Shown: one piece after another, positions 26,855-33,512 of the stretch
Layout of the letters: every line of letters starts with the position of its first letter
How positions within the stretch are numbered: position 1 is the first letter of the stretch
DNA from: Alphaproteobacteria bacterium
GTDB lineage: Bacteria; Pseudomonadota; Alphaproteobacteria; UBA9655
Length of the DNA: 38,465 nt
Direction of reading: 5' to 3'
Assembly (NCBI GenBank): GCA_019749915.1
Contig: JAIEPE010000060.1
Span: 1 to 38,465, forward strand
Program-made: the position numbers and the translations under genes
The notes under the pieces: generated by a model
Database searches by the model: none
What the model was told of the DNA's origin: nothing
The model's input: the letters and a program-made list of their open reading frames with translations, nothing else

Positions 26855-27730
26855 GGAATTCTCCCCAGAGTTTTTAGCTGAACACCATGAATTTGTTGTC
26901 TACGACGTATACCATCATATTAAAGCGCTCTTGCTTTTTCCCTTAAACTGTTCCTGTCGTAAAAACTGCCGGTGTGCAAAATGGCGAGAAAAGATTATTC
27001 TCGCTTTGAATACAAGGCTTTATAATAAGGCTTTGAAGACTTATGAGACATCAGAACGGCGTCGTGCCATGAAAGCTCTTTGGGGAATCCCTGACTCTCA
27101 TTCTTTCAGGGGGCTATATCCGGATGCTTATCCCATATGGCTTGTAGAGAAGGAGCTGAAAGCACGAGAAGAAGCGGATCACTTTAAGATTATTGATCAA
27201 CTGGCATGGACACTTTTGCGGGTAGGGAAAACATCAGAGGCTTATATTAGAGGACCAGAGGCAAGCGTTAATGAAGCTTTTACCCTCTTGAAAAAAGCCC
27301 CTCAAAACACCAAACTCGCTGATCTTAAACAAGATGAACGTCGTTGCGGAAAGAAAGAGTATGAGAAGCAATTCAAATACTATAAATCCGTTTGTCATTT
27401 TATAGCTGCTTTCGAGATGTGGAAAAAAGAAGAGCCAAAATTGGAAAGCTATTTAAAGGGAAGCCTATACCTTCCTCTCCAGCTCGTCGAAAGATTCTTA
27501 AGCCTTGCGCACTGGTTTAGAAAACAGCTGCTTTCTCTTAAAAGACCTAATGTCAAAGAAAACATTTTTCTTCGTGAGGAAGATGTTTGCCCTCTTCCTT
27601 CATGGGTTCAAGTGATGATATCGATTTTCCGATAGAGACATTTGAAGAAAAAGTGAGAGAGATGTGGGCAAAAGCTGTAATCATTGATCCCGAAGCCAAT
27701 ACCGTAACGCCGGCTCCCTACCCCTTCTAA
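26835..27730 (+). CDS. Uncharacterised Cys-cluster protein after the integrase, probable C-terminal frameshift
   Basis: The ATG at 26835 overlaps the integrase 3' end by 20 bp, suggesting coupling. I do not recognise the family. The protein is helical and basic, with a C-S-C-x3-C-x-C cluster at residues 39-47 (NCSCRKNCRCAKW) that may bind metal, and later Trp/Leu-rich helices. The open frame stops at 27635 (266 residues). An overlapping frame from the ATG at 27602 continues SSDDIDFPIETFEEKVREMW and ends TPAPYPF at 27728-27730, with protein-like composition. Adding one base near 27600-27610 would join them into a roughly 298-residue protein. The joined end is inference; 26835-27635 alone is certain as an ORF. 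Confidence 0.65.
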
Positions 27731-27899
27731 AACAACTGAACCTTGGCAAATTTTTTGCGCAAGTGATGTCTACACGCATCTATGTGCGTCTCAGACAACC
27801 ACTTTAATACACTTTCGTACACTATACTTTAGTAATTTAGTTGCCAAACTTTTATTTTATATTTTTCTACCTATAATTGTCTTAACGCGGATGATTTTG

Positions 27900-27935
27900 T
27901 TCACATTACTCGAATTCATTATGAATTTTTGTGAA
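27900..27935. promoter_or_regulatory. Dyad-symmetric candidate operator upstream of the HTH gene
   Basis: AATTCAT-T-ATGAATT (27913-27927) is a perfect 7-bp dyad, nested between TTCACA (27900-27905) and TGTGAA (27930-27935). It lies 44 bp before the AlpA-like gene, a natural place for autoregulation. The rest of the gap 27731-27978 is AT-rich with no gene seen. An ACGCA...TGCGT hairpin lies near 27773-27788. Confidence 0.45.
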
Positions 27936-27978
27936 TGATCTCAACCAATGCTTAACTTATAGAAGAAAGGATAAACCT

Positions 27979-28206
27979 ATGGACGAATTCAACAAAAACC
28001 ACCTTTTAACCAGAGACGAGGCCGCTAAGTTCTTAGGGGTAAGTCCGATTACCCTTGGGCTTTGGAAGTCAACGAAACGCTATAATCTTCCTGTTGTGAA
28101 GATGGGAAGGCTGGCGAAGTACCGTTATGGAGATCTGTTGGATTTCATTGAAAGGCGAACAGTGAATAAAGAAAACGTTGCCAACGATAATTCCACAAGA
28201 GGTTAA
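27979..28206 (+). CDS. AlpA/excisionase-like helix-turn-helix DNA-binding protein
   Basis: A 75-residue MerR-fold small DNA-binding protein. The start chosen is the ATG at 27979 (MDEFNKNHLL), which has GAAAGGAT upstream; a longer frame from 27931 lacks a site. LLTRDEAAKFLGVSPITLG is the helix-turn-helix, followed by the PVVKMGRLAKYRYGDLLDFIERR wing typical of DNA-binding domains of this class. In integrative elements such proteins act as directionality factors or activate the replication operon. It lies 23 bp before the DUF3987 gene, probably cotranscribed. Confidence 0.85.
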   Translation: MDEFNKNHLLTRDEAAKFLGVSPITLGLWKSTKRYNLPVVKMGRLAKYRYGDLLDFIERRTVNKENVANDNSTRG

Positions 28207-28229
28207 AAGGAAACGAAAAAGGAAACACC

Positions 28230-30707
28230 ATGGATCAAACTTTATATCAAGAGAGGGTGCCTGGGGCACCCTCCACCTCTTTCAACTCGATTTTGTCAGG
28301 AAACTATACCCAGAACTTTATAGAAGCCATGGGGCAAGCCGGTGTGCCTTTTAAGGAGACCATCATAGGAGATGGCACCATTCATCGTTTTTCTACCGGA
28401 AACAAAAGCCAAAAAGATGGATGGTATGTCTTTTATGGATTAGCGGGAGCTTTTGGCGACTGGCGCCAGGGGCTCTCTAAAACCTGGAACTTAAGTAACG
28501 CTCATGTTCCAGGGCTGGATAAGGAACAACTTTTTGAGCAAATCAAAAAGGTTAAGGAAACTGCGGAAGAGGAAAGGCTTCGAAAACAAGAGGAGTCAGC
28601 CATAGTGGCTCTTGATGAGTGGAATATTGCCTCAGAGACAGGACATTCTCCCTATTTGGAAAGAAAGAAGGTTGACCTCTTTGGTGTCCGGTTTAAAGGA
28701 GATCAGCTTATTATTCCTTTAAGGGATGTGAAGGGAAAACTCTGGGGTCTTCAATATATCTCACCTGATGGTACAAAACGTTTCCTTACAGGCGGACGAA
28801 AAAAAGGGTGTTTCCACACCATCGGACAACTTGAAGATGGAAAGCCCATTCTCATTGTCGAAGGTTATGCCACAGGAGCTAGTCTTTATATGGCAACGGA
28901 AAAACCAACCGTAATTGCCTTTGATGCGGGAAATCTTGATCCTGTTATTGAGGCGTTGAAAAAAGCTTATCCCAAAAGTCCACTCGTCATTGCCGGTGAT
29001 GATGACCTGTGGAAAGAAAAAAACGTTGGAAGAATGGCCGCAGAAGAAGCCGCTCAAAAGCATGACTGCTCTCTTGTGTTTCCAACATTTAAAAATACTG
29101 AAACCCAGCCCACGGACTTTAATGACCTTCATGGATTGGAAGGCATTGAAGAGGTAAAACGGCAAATTGATAAAGTCCTTCACCAAACAGAGTGGCCTGA
29201 GCCTACCCCTCTTAATGCGATCAAAAATGAACTCTCTCCCGTTATTCCTTTACCTCCTGAACTTATTCCTGAGCCTTATCAACCCTGGCTTGTTGATATT
29301 GCGGAGCGGATGCAATGCCCCTTGGATTATGTGGCTGTAGGGTCTTTGATTGTCACCGCTTCTATCGTCGGGGCAGGCTGCGGTATCAGACCTAAAGCTC
29401 TGGACTCTTGGACGGTTATTCCTAACCTGTGGGGAGGGGTTATTGGAGCTCCCAGTACCATGAAGAGTCCTGCGTTAAAAGAAATTTTAAGGCCCTTGGA
29501 AACTTTAGAAAATGAGTCCTTTGAGCTTTATGAGAAGGATCAGAAAAACTACTCTGTTGAGAGCGAAGTCTATAAGGCCTCCAAGGAAGTCATTAAAAAA
29601 GACATGGCTAAAGCTGCCACTGATTCCAACATGCTAGGAATGGACATGGCCAGGGAGAAACTTAGAAAGCTTATAGAGCCTCAGGAACCCCATTGTAAAC
29701 GCTATAGCACCAACGATGTCACCATTGAAAAAATGCATGAGCTTTTATCGAAGAATGAGCGAGGGTTACTCCTCTTCCGTGATGAGTTAATGGGACTTTT
29801 GGTTAATTGGGACAAGCAAGGCCATGAAACGGACCGAGCCTTTTATCTGGAAGCCTGGAATGGGTATGGTTCAAAAACAACAGATCGTATTGGACGAGGA
29901 ACAATCCGTACAAAAAACCTTTGTATTTCTATTCTTGGGAGTACCCAACCCAGCAAACTTCTTTCCTATTTTCAACAGTCGCTCTCAGGAATTGAAAATG
30001 ATGGGCTTCTCCAGAGGTTTCAGCTTCTTGTTTATCCTGATGAATTGCAGAGGTGGAGCAACATCGATCGAAAACCGAATGACCAAGCGCGAGAACGGGC
30101 CTTTGCCTTGATGATGAAACTTATCCGCCTTGATTTTTGTCATTACGGCGCTTATCTGGATGAAAAATCAGAAATTCCTTATTTCCACTTTGACCATGAA
30201 GCTCAGGCCATTTTCTACGAATGGCTGACGGAGTTAGAACATAAATTACGCAATAGTCCTGATGAGCCCATTATGATAGAGCATCTCACAAAATATAGAA
30301 AACTGATGCCCTCACTAGCTTTGATCTTTCATCTTATCAACATTGTCTCAAACAAATCCGTAGGCGCCGTAACAGCCGATTGTGTTGAGCGGGCTGCGGG
30401 ATGGTGTGACTATTTAGAATCCCATGCCCGACGTATTTATGGAAGTGGCATCAATCCTGCTTATCAAGCCGCAAGACACCTTGCTCGAAAGATTCAGAAG
30501 GGTGAATTTAAGAGTCAATTTGATACAAGAGATATCTATCGAAAAGAATGGGCTCTTCTTAAAACCAAGGAAGAGGTTGAATCAGCTTGTTATATTCTTA
30601 TAGAGAATGGTTGGCTCAGAGAAACAATTCTATCTGAGGGGAGAAAAACAAAAATGTGCTATTCCATCAATCCCAAGCTCACAAAAGGAGCTGAGTGTTA
30701 TGAGTAG
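28230..30707 (+). CDS. Toprim/DUF3987 primase-helicase-like replication protein
   Basis: An 825-residue mobile-element replication protein. The N-terminal part (about 60-120) resembles the zinc-free primase-associated region. A Toprim domain follows (about 205-265) with VEGYATG and the acidic AGDDD (Asp257-259). DUF3987 covers about 330-780, with a P-loop-like GAPSTMKS (406-413), LLLFRDELMGLL (Walker B-like) and ILGSTQP. Such proteins are thought to prime and unwind plasmid- or ICE-type DNA; this copy's activity is inferred. GGAAAC precedes the ATG, and its TAG overlaps the start of the following gene by 8 bp. No fracture is seen. Confidence 0.85.
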   Translation: MDQTLYQERVPGAPSTSFNSILSGNYTQNFIEAMGQAGVPFKETIIGDGTIHRFSTGNKSQKDGWYVFYGLAGAFGDWRQGLSKTWNLSNAHVPGLDKEQLFEQIKKVKETAEEERLRKQEESAIVALDEWNIASETGHSPYLERKKVDLFGVRFKGDQLIIPLRDVKGKLWGLQYISPDGTKRFLTGGRKKGCFHTIGQLEDGKPILIVEGYATGASLYMATEKPTVIAFDAGNLDPVIEALKKAYPKSPLVIAGDDDLWKEKNVGRMAAEEAAQKHDCSLVFPTFKNTETQPTDFNDLHGLEGIEEVKRQIDKVLHQTEWPEPTPLNAIKNELSPVIPLPPELIPEPYQPWLVDIAERMQCPLDYVAVGSLIVTASIVGAGCGIRPKALDSWTVIPNLWGGVIGAPSTMKSPALKEILRPLETLENESFELYEKDQKNYSVESEVYKASKEVIKKDMAKAATDSNMLGMDMAREKLRKLIEPQEPHCKRYSTNDVTIEKMHELLSKNERGLLLFRDELMGLLVNWDKQGHETDRAFYLEAWNGYGSKTTDRIGRGTIRTKNLCISILGSTQPSKLLSYFQQSLSGIENDGLLQRFQLLVYPDELQRWSNIDRKPNDQARERAFALMMKLIRLDFCHYGAYLDEKSEIPYFHFDHEAQAIFYEWLTELEHKLRNSPDEPIMIEHLTKYRKLMPSLALIFHLINIVSNKSVGAVTADCVERAAGWCDYLESHARRIYGSGINPAYQAARHLARKIQKGEFKSQFDTRDIYRKEWALLKTKEEVESACYILIENGWLRETILSEGRKTKMCYSINPKLTKGAECYE

Positions 30708-31149
30708 GTGGTTAACAAAATTTTTAGAAAAAAAGTCTGAAATCCAACCCGACAAACCCGACAGATTCAGTCCAAAAACGAATGTGTCAGTATTGTCGGT
30801 AATGTCGGGTCCTTCTGGAGAACTTTTGGAACAAAATCTGAGAAAATTATCTGAGCCACAACCTGACAAACCCGACAGATTCAATCTGAAAACGAATGTG
30901 TCAGTGTTGTCGGGTTTGTCGGGTCCTCTTCATGAGAGTTTTGAAGAACGTCTGGCCATTGCGGAATATGATGGGCAGCAAACACACCTCCAAGCCCAGC
31001 GTATTGCCTATCTAGATGCCTTCATGGCTGTTCTGAGTGCCCTTCCTTATGAGGAGGAGGACGGTTATTATGATGAAGATTGGTTGACCCGCCGAGTAAA
31101 GGCCACTCAACGTTGGCTTTCGCTTGAGGGATTACAGCAGCCGAAATAA
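30700..31149 (+). CDS. Small repeat-bearing protein of the DUF3987 operon
   Basis: A 149-residue protein starting at the ATG at 30700 (MSRWLTKF), behind AAAAGGAG and overlapping the previous stop. The longer ORF beginning at 30607 lacks a site. Residues about 15-90 consist of two 38-residue copies, with the shared core PDKPDRF followed by KTNVSVLS and SGP. The C-terminal part (about 95-149) is acidic and helical (AYLDAFMAVLSALPYEEE). I do not know its function. Similar DKPDR...SVSS runs accompany primase genes in other alphaproteobacterial elements, from memory. The repeats also form DNA inverted repeats, listed separately. Confidence 0.7.
   Translation: MSRWLTKFLEKKSEIQPDKPDRFSPKTNVSVLSVMSGPSGELLEQNLRKLSEPQPDKPDRFNLKTNVSVLSGLSGPLHESFEERLAIAEYDGQQTHLQAQRIAYLDAFMAVLSALPYEEEDGYYDEDWLTRRVKATQRWLSLEGLQQPK
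30747..30924 (+). repeat. 114-bp in-frame tandem duplication forming two inverted-repeat pairs
   Basis: Copy 1 has arms ACCCGACAAACCCGACAG (30747-30764) and TTGTCGGTAATGTCGGGT (30793-30810); copy 2 has ACCTGACAAACCCGACAG (30861-30878) and TTGTCGGGTTTGTCGGGT (30907-30924). The arms within a copy are inverse to each other at about 14/18 (copy 1) and 16/18 (copy 2) positions, around a 28-nt loop. Both arms recur with an exact 114-bp period, equal to 38 codons, so the reading frame is kept. Each arm itself holds two CCCGACA/TGTCGGG units. Confidence 0.85.
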
Positions 31150-31329
31150 GTATCATATTGGGATGAAATTAACGGATAGTGAGTTGAAAACACTAAACAG
31201 TTTTTCGCTTGCGTGAGATAAAAGAAAACCTTATTCTAAACTTGGCTGTTTCGCTGTGAAATAGCGCGACGCATGAAGCACGGACATGCCCATACGTCGC
31301 TAATCATAATAGATATCGAGGTATCCATC
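31150..31329. other. Structured untranslated region between small genes
   Basis: There is no gene here. CGCT-GTGAAAT-AGCG (about 31250-31264) is a short hairpin. Next, GCGACG (31266-31271) pairs with CGTCGC (31295-31300), enclosing GCATG (31271-31275) and CATGC (31285-31289). The right part contains ATACGTCGCT, identical to ten bases I recall from the Ti-plasmid oriT core, so a second nic-like site or a structured RNA leader is possible. Confidence 0.4.
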
Positions 31330-31527
31330 ATGACTGAGCCTAAATTAGCGCGAATTCTGCGCCTTTCTCAAGCAATATCTTATCAATATAAAAATTCAAG
31401 TGATCTTCTTTCTAAGTCCTGGCTGGAACTAGACTCTGCCCGGGGAAATTTAAGATGCCTTGAAATGCTTTATGATGAGTGGTTAGAAGAGAAAGACCTG
31501 GAACAAAAGCGCAGATCCAAGGAATAA
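31330..31527 (+). CDS. Small uncharacterised protein of the element
   Basis: A 65-residue protein starting at the ATG at 31330 (MTEPKLARILRL), chosen because CGAGG lies at a suitable distance upstream; an in-frame ATG at 31273 would begin inside the hairpin region. The product is mostly helical and charged (LDSARGNLRCLEMLYDEW, then EEKDLEQKRR). I do not recognise it. It is followed by a long inverted repeat and a terminator-like hairpin, so the unit probably ends here. Confidence 0.55.
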   Translation: MTEPKLARILRLSQAISYQYKNSSDLLSKSWLELDSARGNLRCLEMLYDEWLEEKDLEQKRRSKE

Positions 31528-31531
31528 CAAT

Positions 31532-31602
31532 CTTCCTCTCGTCATTTTTAAAGCCTTTAAAGAACTTTGAGTTTTTGGGCTGCGCTTTAAAAATGGAAGA
31601 GG
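31532..31602. repeat. Long inverted repeat after the small ORF
   Basis: CATTTTTAAAGC (31543-31554) and GCTTTAAAAATG (31584-31595) are perfectly inverse. An outer CCTCT/AGAGG pair (about 31535-31539 and 31598-31602) extends the stem past a short bulge. The 29-nt loop is T-rich. It may act as a transcription end structure on either strand. Confidence 0.6.
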
Positions 31603-31628
31603 TGTGTTAATCTTGGTTTTTTAGTGAT

Positions 31629-31673
31629 AAAAGGGTGGAGGGAGCATGAACTTTTAATCTTTCCCCCTTTTTT
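31629..31673 (+). terminator. Hairpin with terminal T run (probable rho-independent terminator)
   Basis: AAAAGGG-T-GGAGGGA (31629-31643) pairs with TCTTTCCCCCTTTT (31658-31671) through A-U, G-C and two G-U pairs with one bulge. The loop is about 14 nt, and the 3' side runs on in T residues to 31673. It lies 101 bp after the small ORF and 83 bp before the next gene, separating two transcription units. Confidence 0.6.
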
Positions 31674-31755
31674 ATGCAGTTCAAGTTGATGGATGAATTT
31701 GCGGGGCCGACTGTGCCGCAATTAGCGCGGAGAATGAGAAATTTTAGAGGATAGT

Positions 31756-32787
31756 ATGTCAGATATACCTAACGATTCTGCCTATTTTAAAACTCTTAAG
31801 GCACTTAAAGACGAAATTTATAAGGCCAGGGTACGTGCTCATCTGACTATCAACCAAGAATTAACCTTGCTTTACTGGAAAATTGGCAAAGAAATTGTTG
31901 ACCGAAAAAAAGAGCTCGGGTGGGGCTCAAAAGTGGTAGATTTACTCTCTCAGGATTTGCGCCACGAGTTTCCAGAAATGAAGGGATTATCAACTCGAAA
32001 CCTAATTTATATGCAGACGTTTGCCCTAGCTTATCCTGATTATGAATTTACGCAGCAAGCTGCTGCGCAAATTCCCTGGGGTCATAATCAAGCCATTTTG
32101 GATAAGGTTTCGGATCCAGAACAACGCATTTGGTATATTAAAAAAACGATTGAAAATGGATGGTCTAGAAATGTCTTAGCTCTACAAATAGAAAATCGTT
32201 TACATGATCGCATGGGGAAAGCTCTCACAAATTTTAAAAATACTCTTCCCTCGAGTACGTCAGACTTAGCTCAAAGTATATTTAAGAGTGAATATAATTT
32301 GGAATTCTTAGACATAAAAGAAAAAATCCATGAGCGAGAACTGGAAAATAAGCTAATAGACCGTATCCGTGATTTTCTTCTGGAGTTGGGAACAGGATTT
32401 GCATTTATAGGCAGCCAATATAAATTAACAGTTGCAGGTGATGAGTTTTTGATAGACCTTCTTTTCTATCAGACCAAGCTCCAATGCTATATTGTTTTAG
32501 AGCTAAAATCTGGAAAGTTTCAGCCTTCTTATTTAGGACAATTGGAATTCTATTTAACGATTGTTGACTCTCAAATAAAGCTACCCTCTGATAAATCAAG
32601 CATCGGCCTTCTTTTATGTCGTGAGGCCAATCAGTTGGTTGTTGAATATGCGTTAAAAACCAAGAGTCAACCCATGGGCGTTTCCAAATACATTCTTTCA
32701 GCAAATAAACTTCCTTTAGAGTTAGAAAATGCTTTGCCCACCCCAGAGCAGTTTAAGCATTTTTTTATAGAAGAGGAAGAAATGTAA
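31756..32787 (+). CDS. YhcG/DUF1016 family PD-(D/E)XK nuclease-domain protein
   Basis: A 343-residue protein of the DUF1016 family. The N-terminal domain (about 10-155) contains LTLLYWKIGKEI, LSQDLRHEFPEMKGLSTRNL and IPWGHNQAIL. The C-terminal PD-(D/E)XK domain (about 185-335) contains FAFIGSQYKL, DEFLIDLLFY with the acidic residue, YIVLELKSGKFQPSYLGQLEFYL (E-x-K core) and IGLLLCRE. AGAGGAT precedes the ATG. Members occur in mobile elements and near restriction systems and are presumed nucleases. The catalytic pattern looks complete. It stands alone behind a terminator and is convergent with the traD-like gene. Confidence 0.88.
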   Translation: MSDIPNDSAYFKTLKALKDEIYKARVRAHLTINQELTLLYWKIGKEIVDRKKELGWGSKVVDLLSQDLRHEFPEMKGLSTRNLIYMQTFALAYPDYEFTQQAAAQIPWGHNQAILDKVSDPEQRIWYIKKTIENGWSRNVLALQIENRLHDRMGKALTNFKNTLPSSTSDLAQSIFKSEYNLEFLDIKEKIHERELENKLIDRIRDFLLELGTGFAFIGSQYKLTVAGDEFLIDLLFYQTKLQCYIVLELKSGKFQPSYLGQLEFYLTIVDSQIKLPSDKSSIGLLLCREANQLVVEYALKTKSQPMGVSKYILSANKLPLELENALPTPEQFKHFFIEEEEM

Positions 32788-32878
32788 AAATTGCGAGATG
32801 CTTTTTTGTCCATTTGAATTCTAATGGGAAATTTTTTGTTTCAATATCTTCCGGCCAACTTTTAGATTTATAACGATT

Positions 32879-33241
32879 TCACCTCGTCTCCGATAGCCGC
32901 ACAAACTCTTTAAACAAGGCAGCCGTTGGCTTTTGCATTTCGGGATCTTTTTGAAGGTTTTTCCCTAAAATGATTCCAAAGGATTTGAGAACTCCTGCGT
33001 TCTCACAAAGAGAGCCAACTTCGATTAAGGTCCTTGTTCTTGCCTTTTTGGCTGTGGGCGAGGTGATCTCTAATCTATGCATCCTTCTGTATCTTTGTTC
33101 TTCTGCTTTGGTGATCTGTTTGTTCAGCCGCTTGAGGGTTTTTATTTTTGCTGAATAAGGAGCAGTATGCCACGTTTGGATCTGCTCTCGTTTTTCTTTA
33201 AGCTTTTGAATTTTTTCTTCAAGGGCCTTTAGTTTATCCAT
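32879..33241 (-). CDS. traD: TraD-like conjugal transfer/mobilization protein (Ti-type)
   Basis: A 120-residue basic protein, divergent from traA, as traC/traD are from traA in Ti-type systems. The N-terminal half is a coiled coil (LKALEEKIQKLKEKREQI...). The conserved C-terminal core has KKARTRTLIEVGSL and NAGVLKSFGIILGKNL, matching the (R)KARTRxLIExGGL motif of TraC/TraD-like proteins. It probably binds oriT or assists the relaxase. An acidic/Lys-rich end closes the protein. The ribosome binding site is weak. It could equally be labelled TraC-like; the family split is uncertain. Confidence 0.72.
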   Translation of the reverse strand: MDKLKALEEKIQKLKEKREQIQTWHTAPYSAKIKTLKRLNKQITKAEEQRYRRMHRLEITSPTAKKARTRTLIEVGSLCENAGVLKSFGIILGKNLQKDPEMQKPTAALFKEFVRLSETR

Positions 33242-33278
33242 GAGAGACTTCTGATCATTTTTTATAATGATTTAATAC

Positions 33279-33290
33279 AACAAATTTGTT
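33279..33290. promoter_or_regulatory. AACAAATTTGTT palindrome between traD and traA
   Basis: A perfect 12-bp palindrome 38 bp upstream of the traD-like start, in AT-rich DNA of the divergent tra spacer. It shares AAATTTGTT with the operator before the DUF4143 ATPase. It may bind a regulator of both directions. Confidence 0.4.
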
Positions 33291-33439
33291 ATTATATTAC
33301 AATTTAAGTTATTGATGCTAAATAATATAACTAGATACAGCTAAATATAAATTCAGATAATCATGAATCGTTTTAACACTCATAATCCTCTTTTTGAGGA
33401 TGATAAGTCCTTCTTGGTGAGCTTTTTTAAAAGCGAAAC

Positions 33440-33487
33440 AAGCGCGCTTATACGTCTGGCGACAAAAGGCGCTTCGGTGCAAGCACC
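33440..33487. other. Candidate oriT: nic-like sequence and flanking inverted repeats
   Basis: AAGCGCGCTTATACGTC (33440-33456) resembles the Ti-plasmid/RSF1010-type nic region, whose Ti version I recall as GGGCGCAATTATACGTCG. Nearby are a 6-bp inverse pair AAGCGC (33440-33445)/GCGCTT (33469-33474) and GGTGC-AA-GCACC (33476-33487). The site lies in the traD-traA spacer, 26 bp before the TraA start, where Ti-type oriTs are found. Cleavage would be expected on the bottom strand within the GCGC/TTATAC segment, but the position is inferred. Confidence 0.65.
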
Positions 33488-33512
33488 AACGACTATTTTG
33501 TGAGATAAAAAA

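Noticed and set aside
30747-30924. A CRISPR-like array
   Set aside because: Only two units, no constant repeat with unique spacers and no cas genes; it is a coding tandem duplication with inverted arms.
32810-32837. A terminator between the DUF1016 and traD-like genes
   Set aside because: CCATT/AATGG gives only a 5-bp AT-rich stem before the T run; too weak to call.
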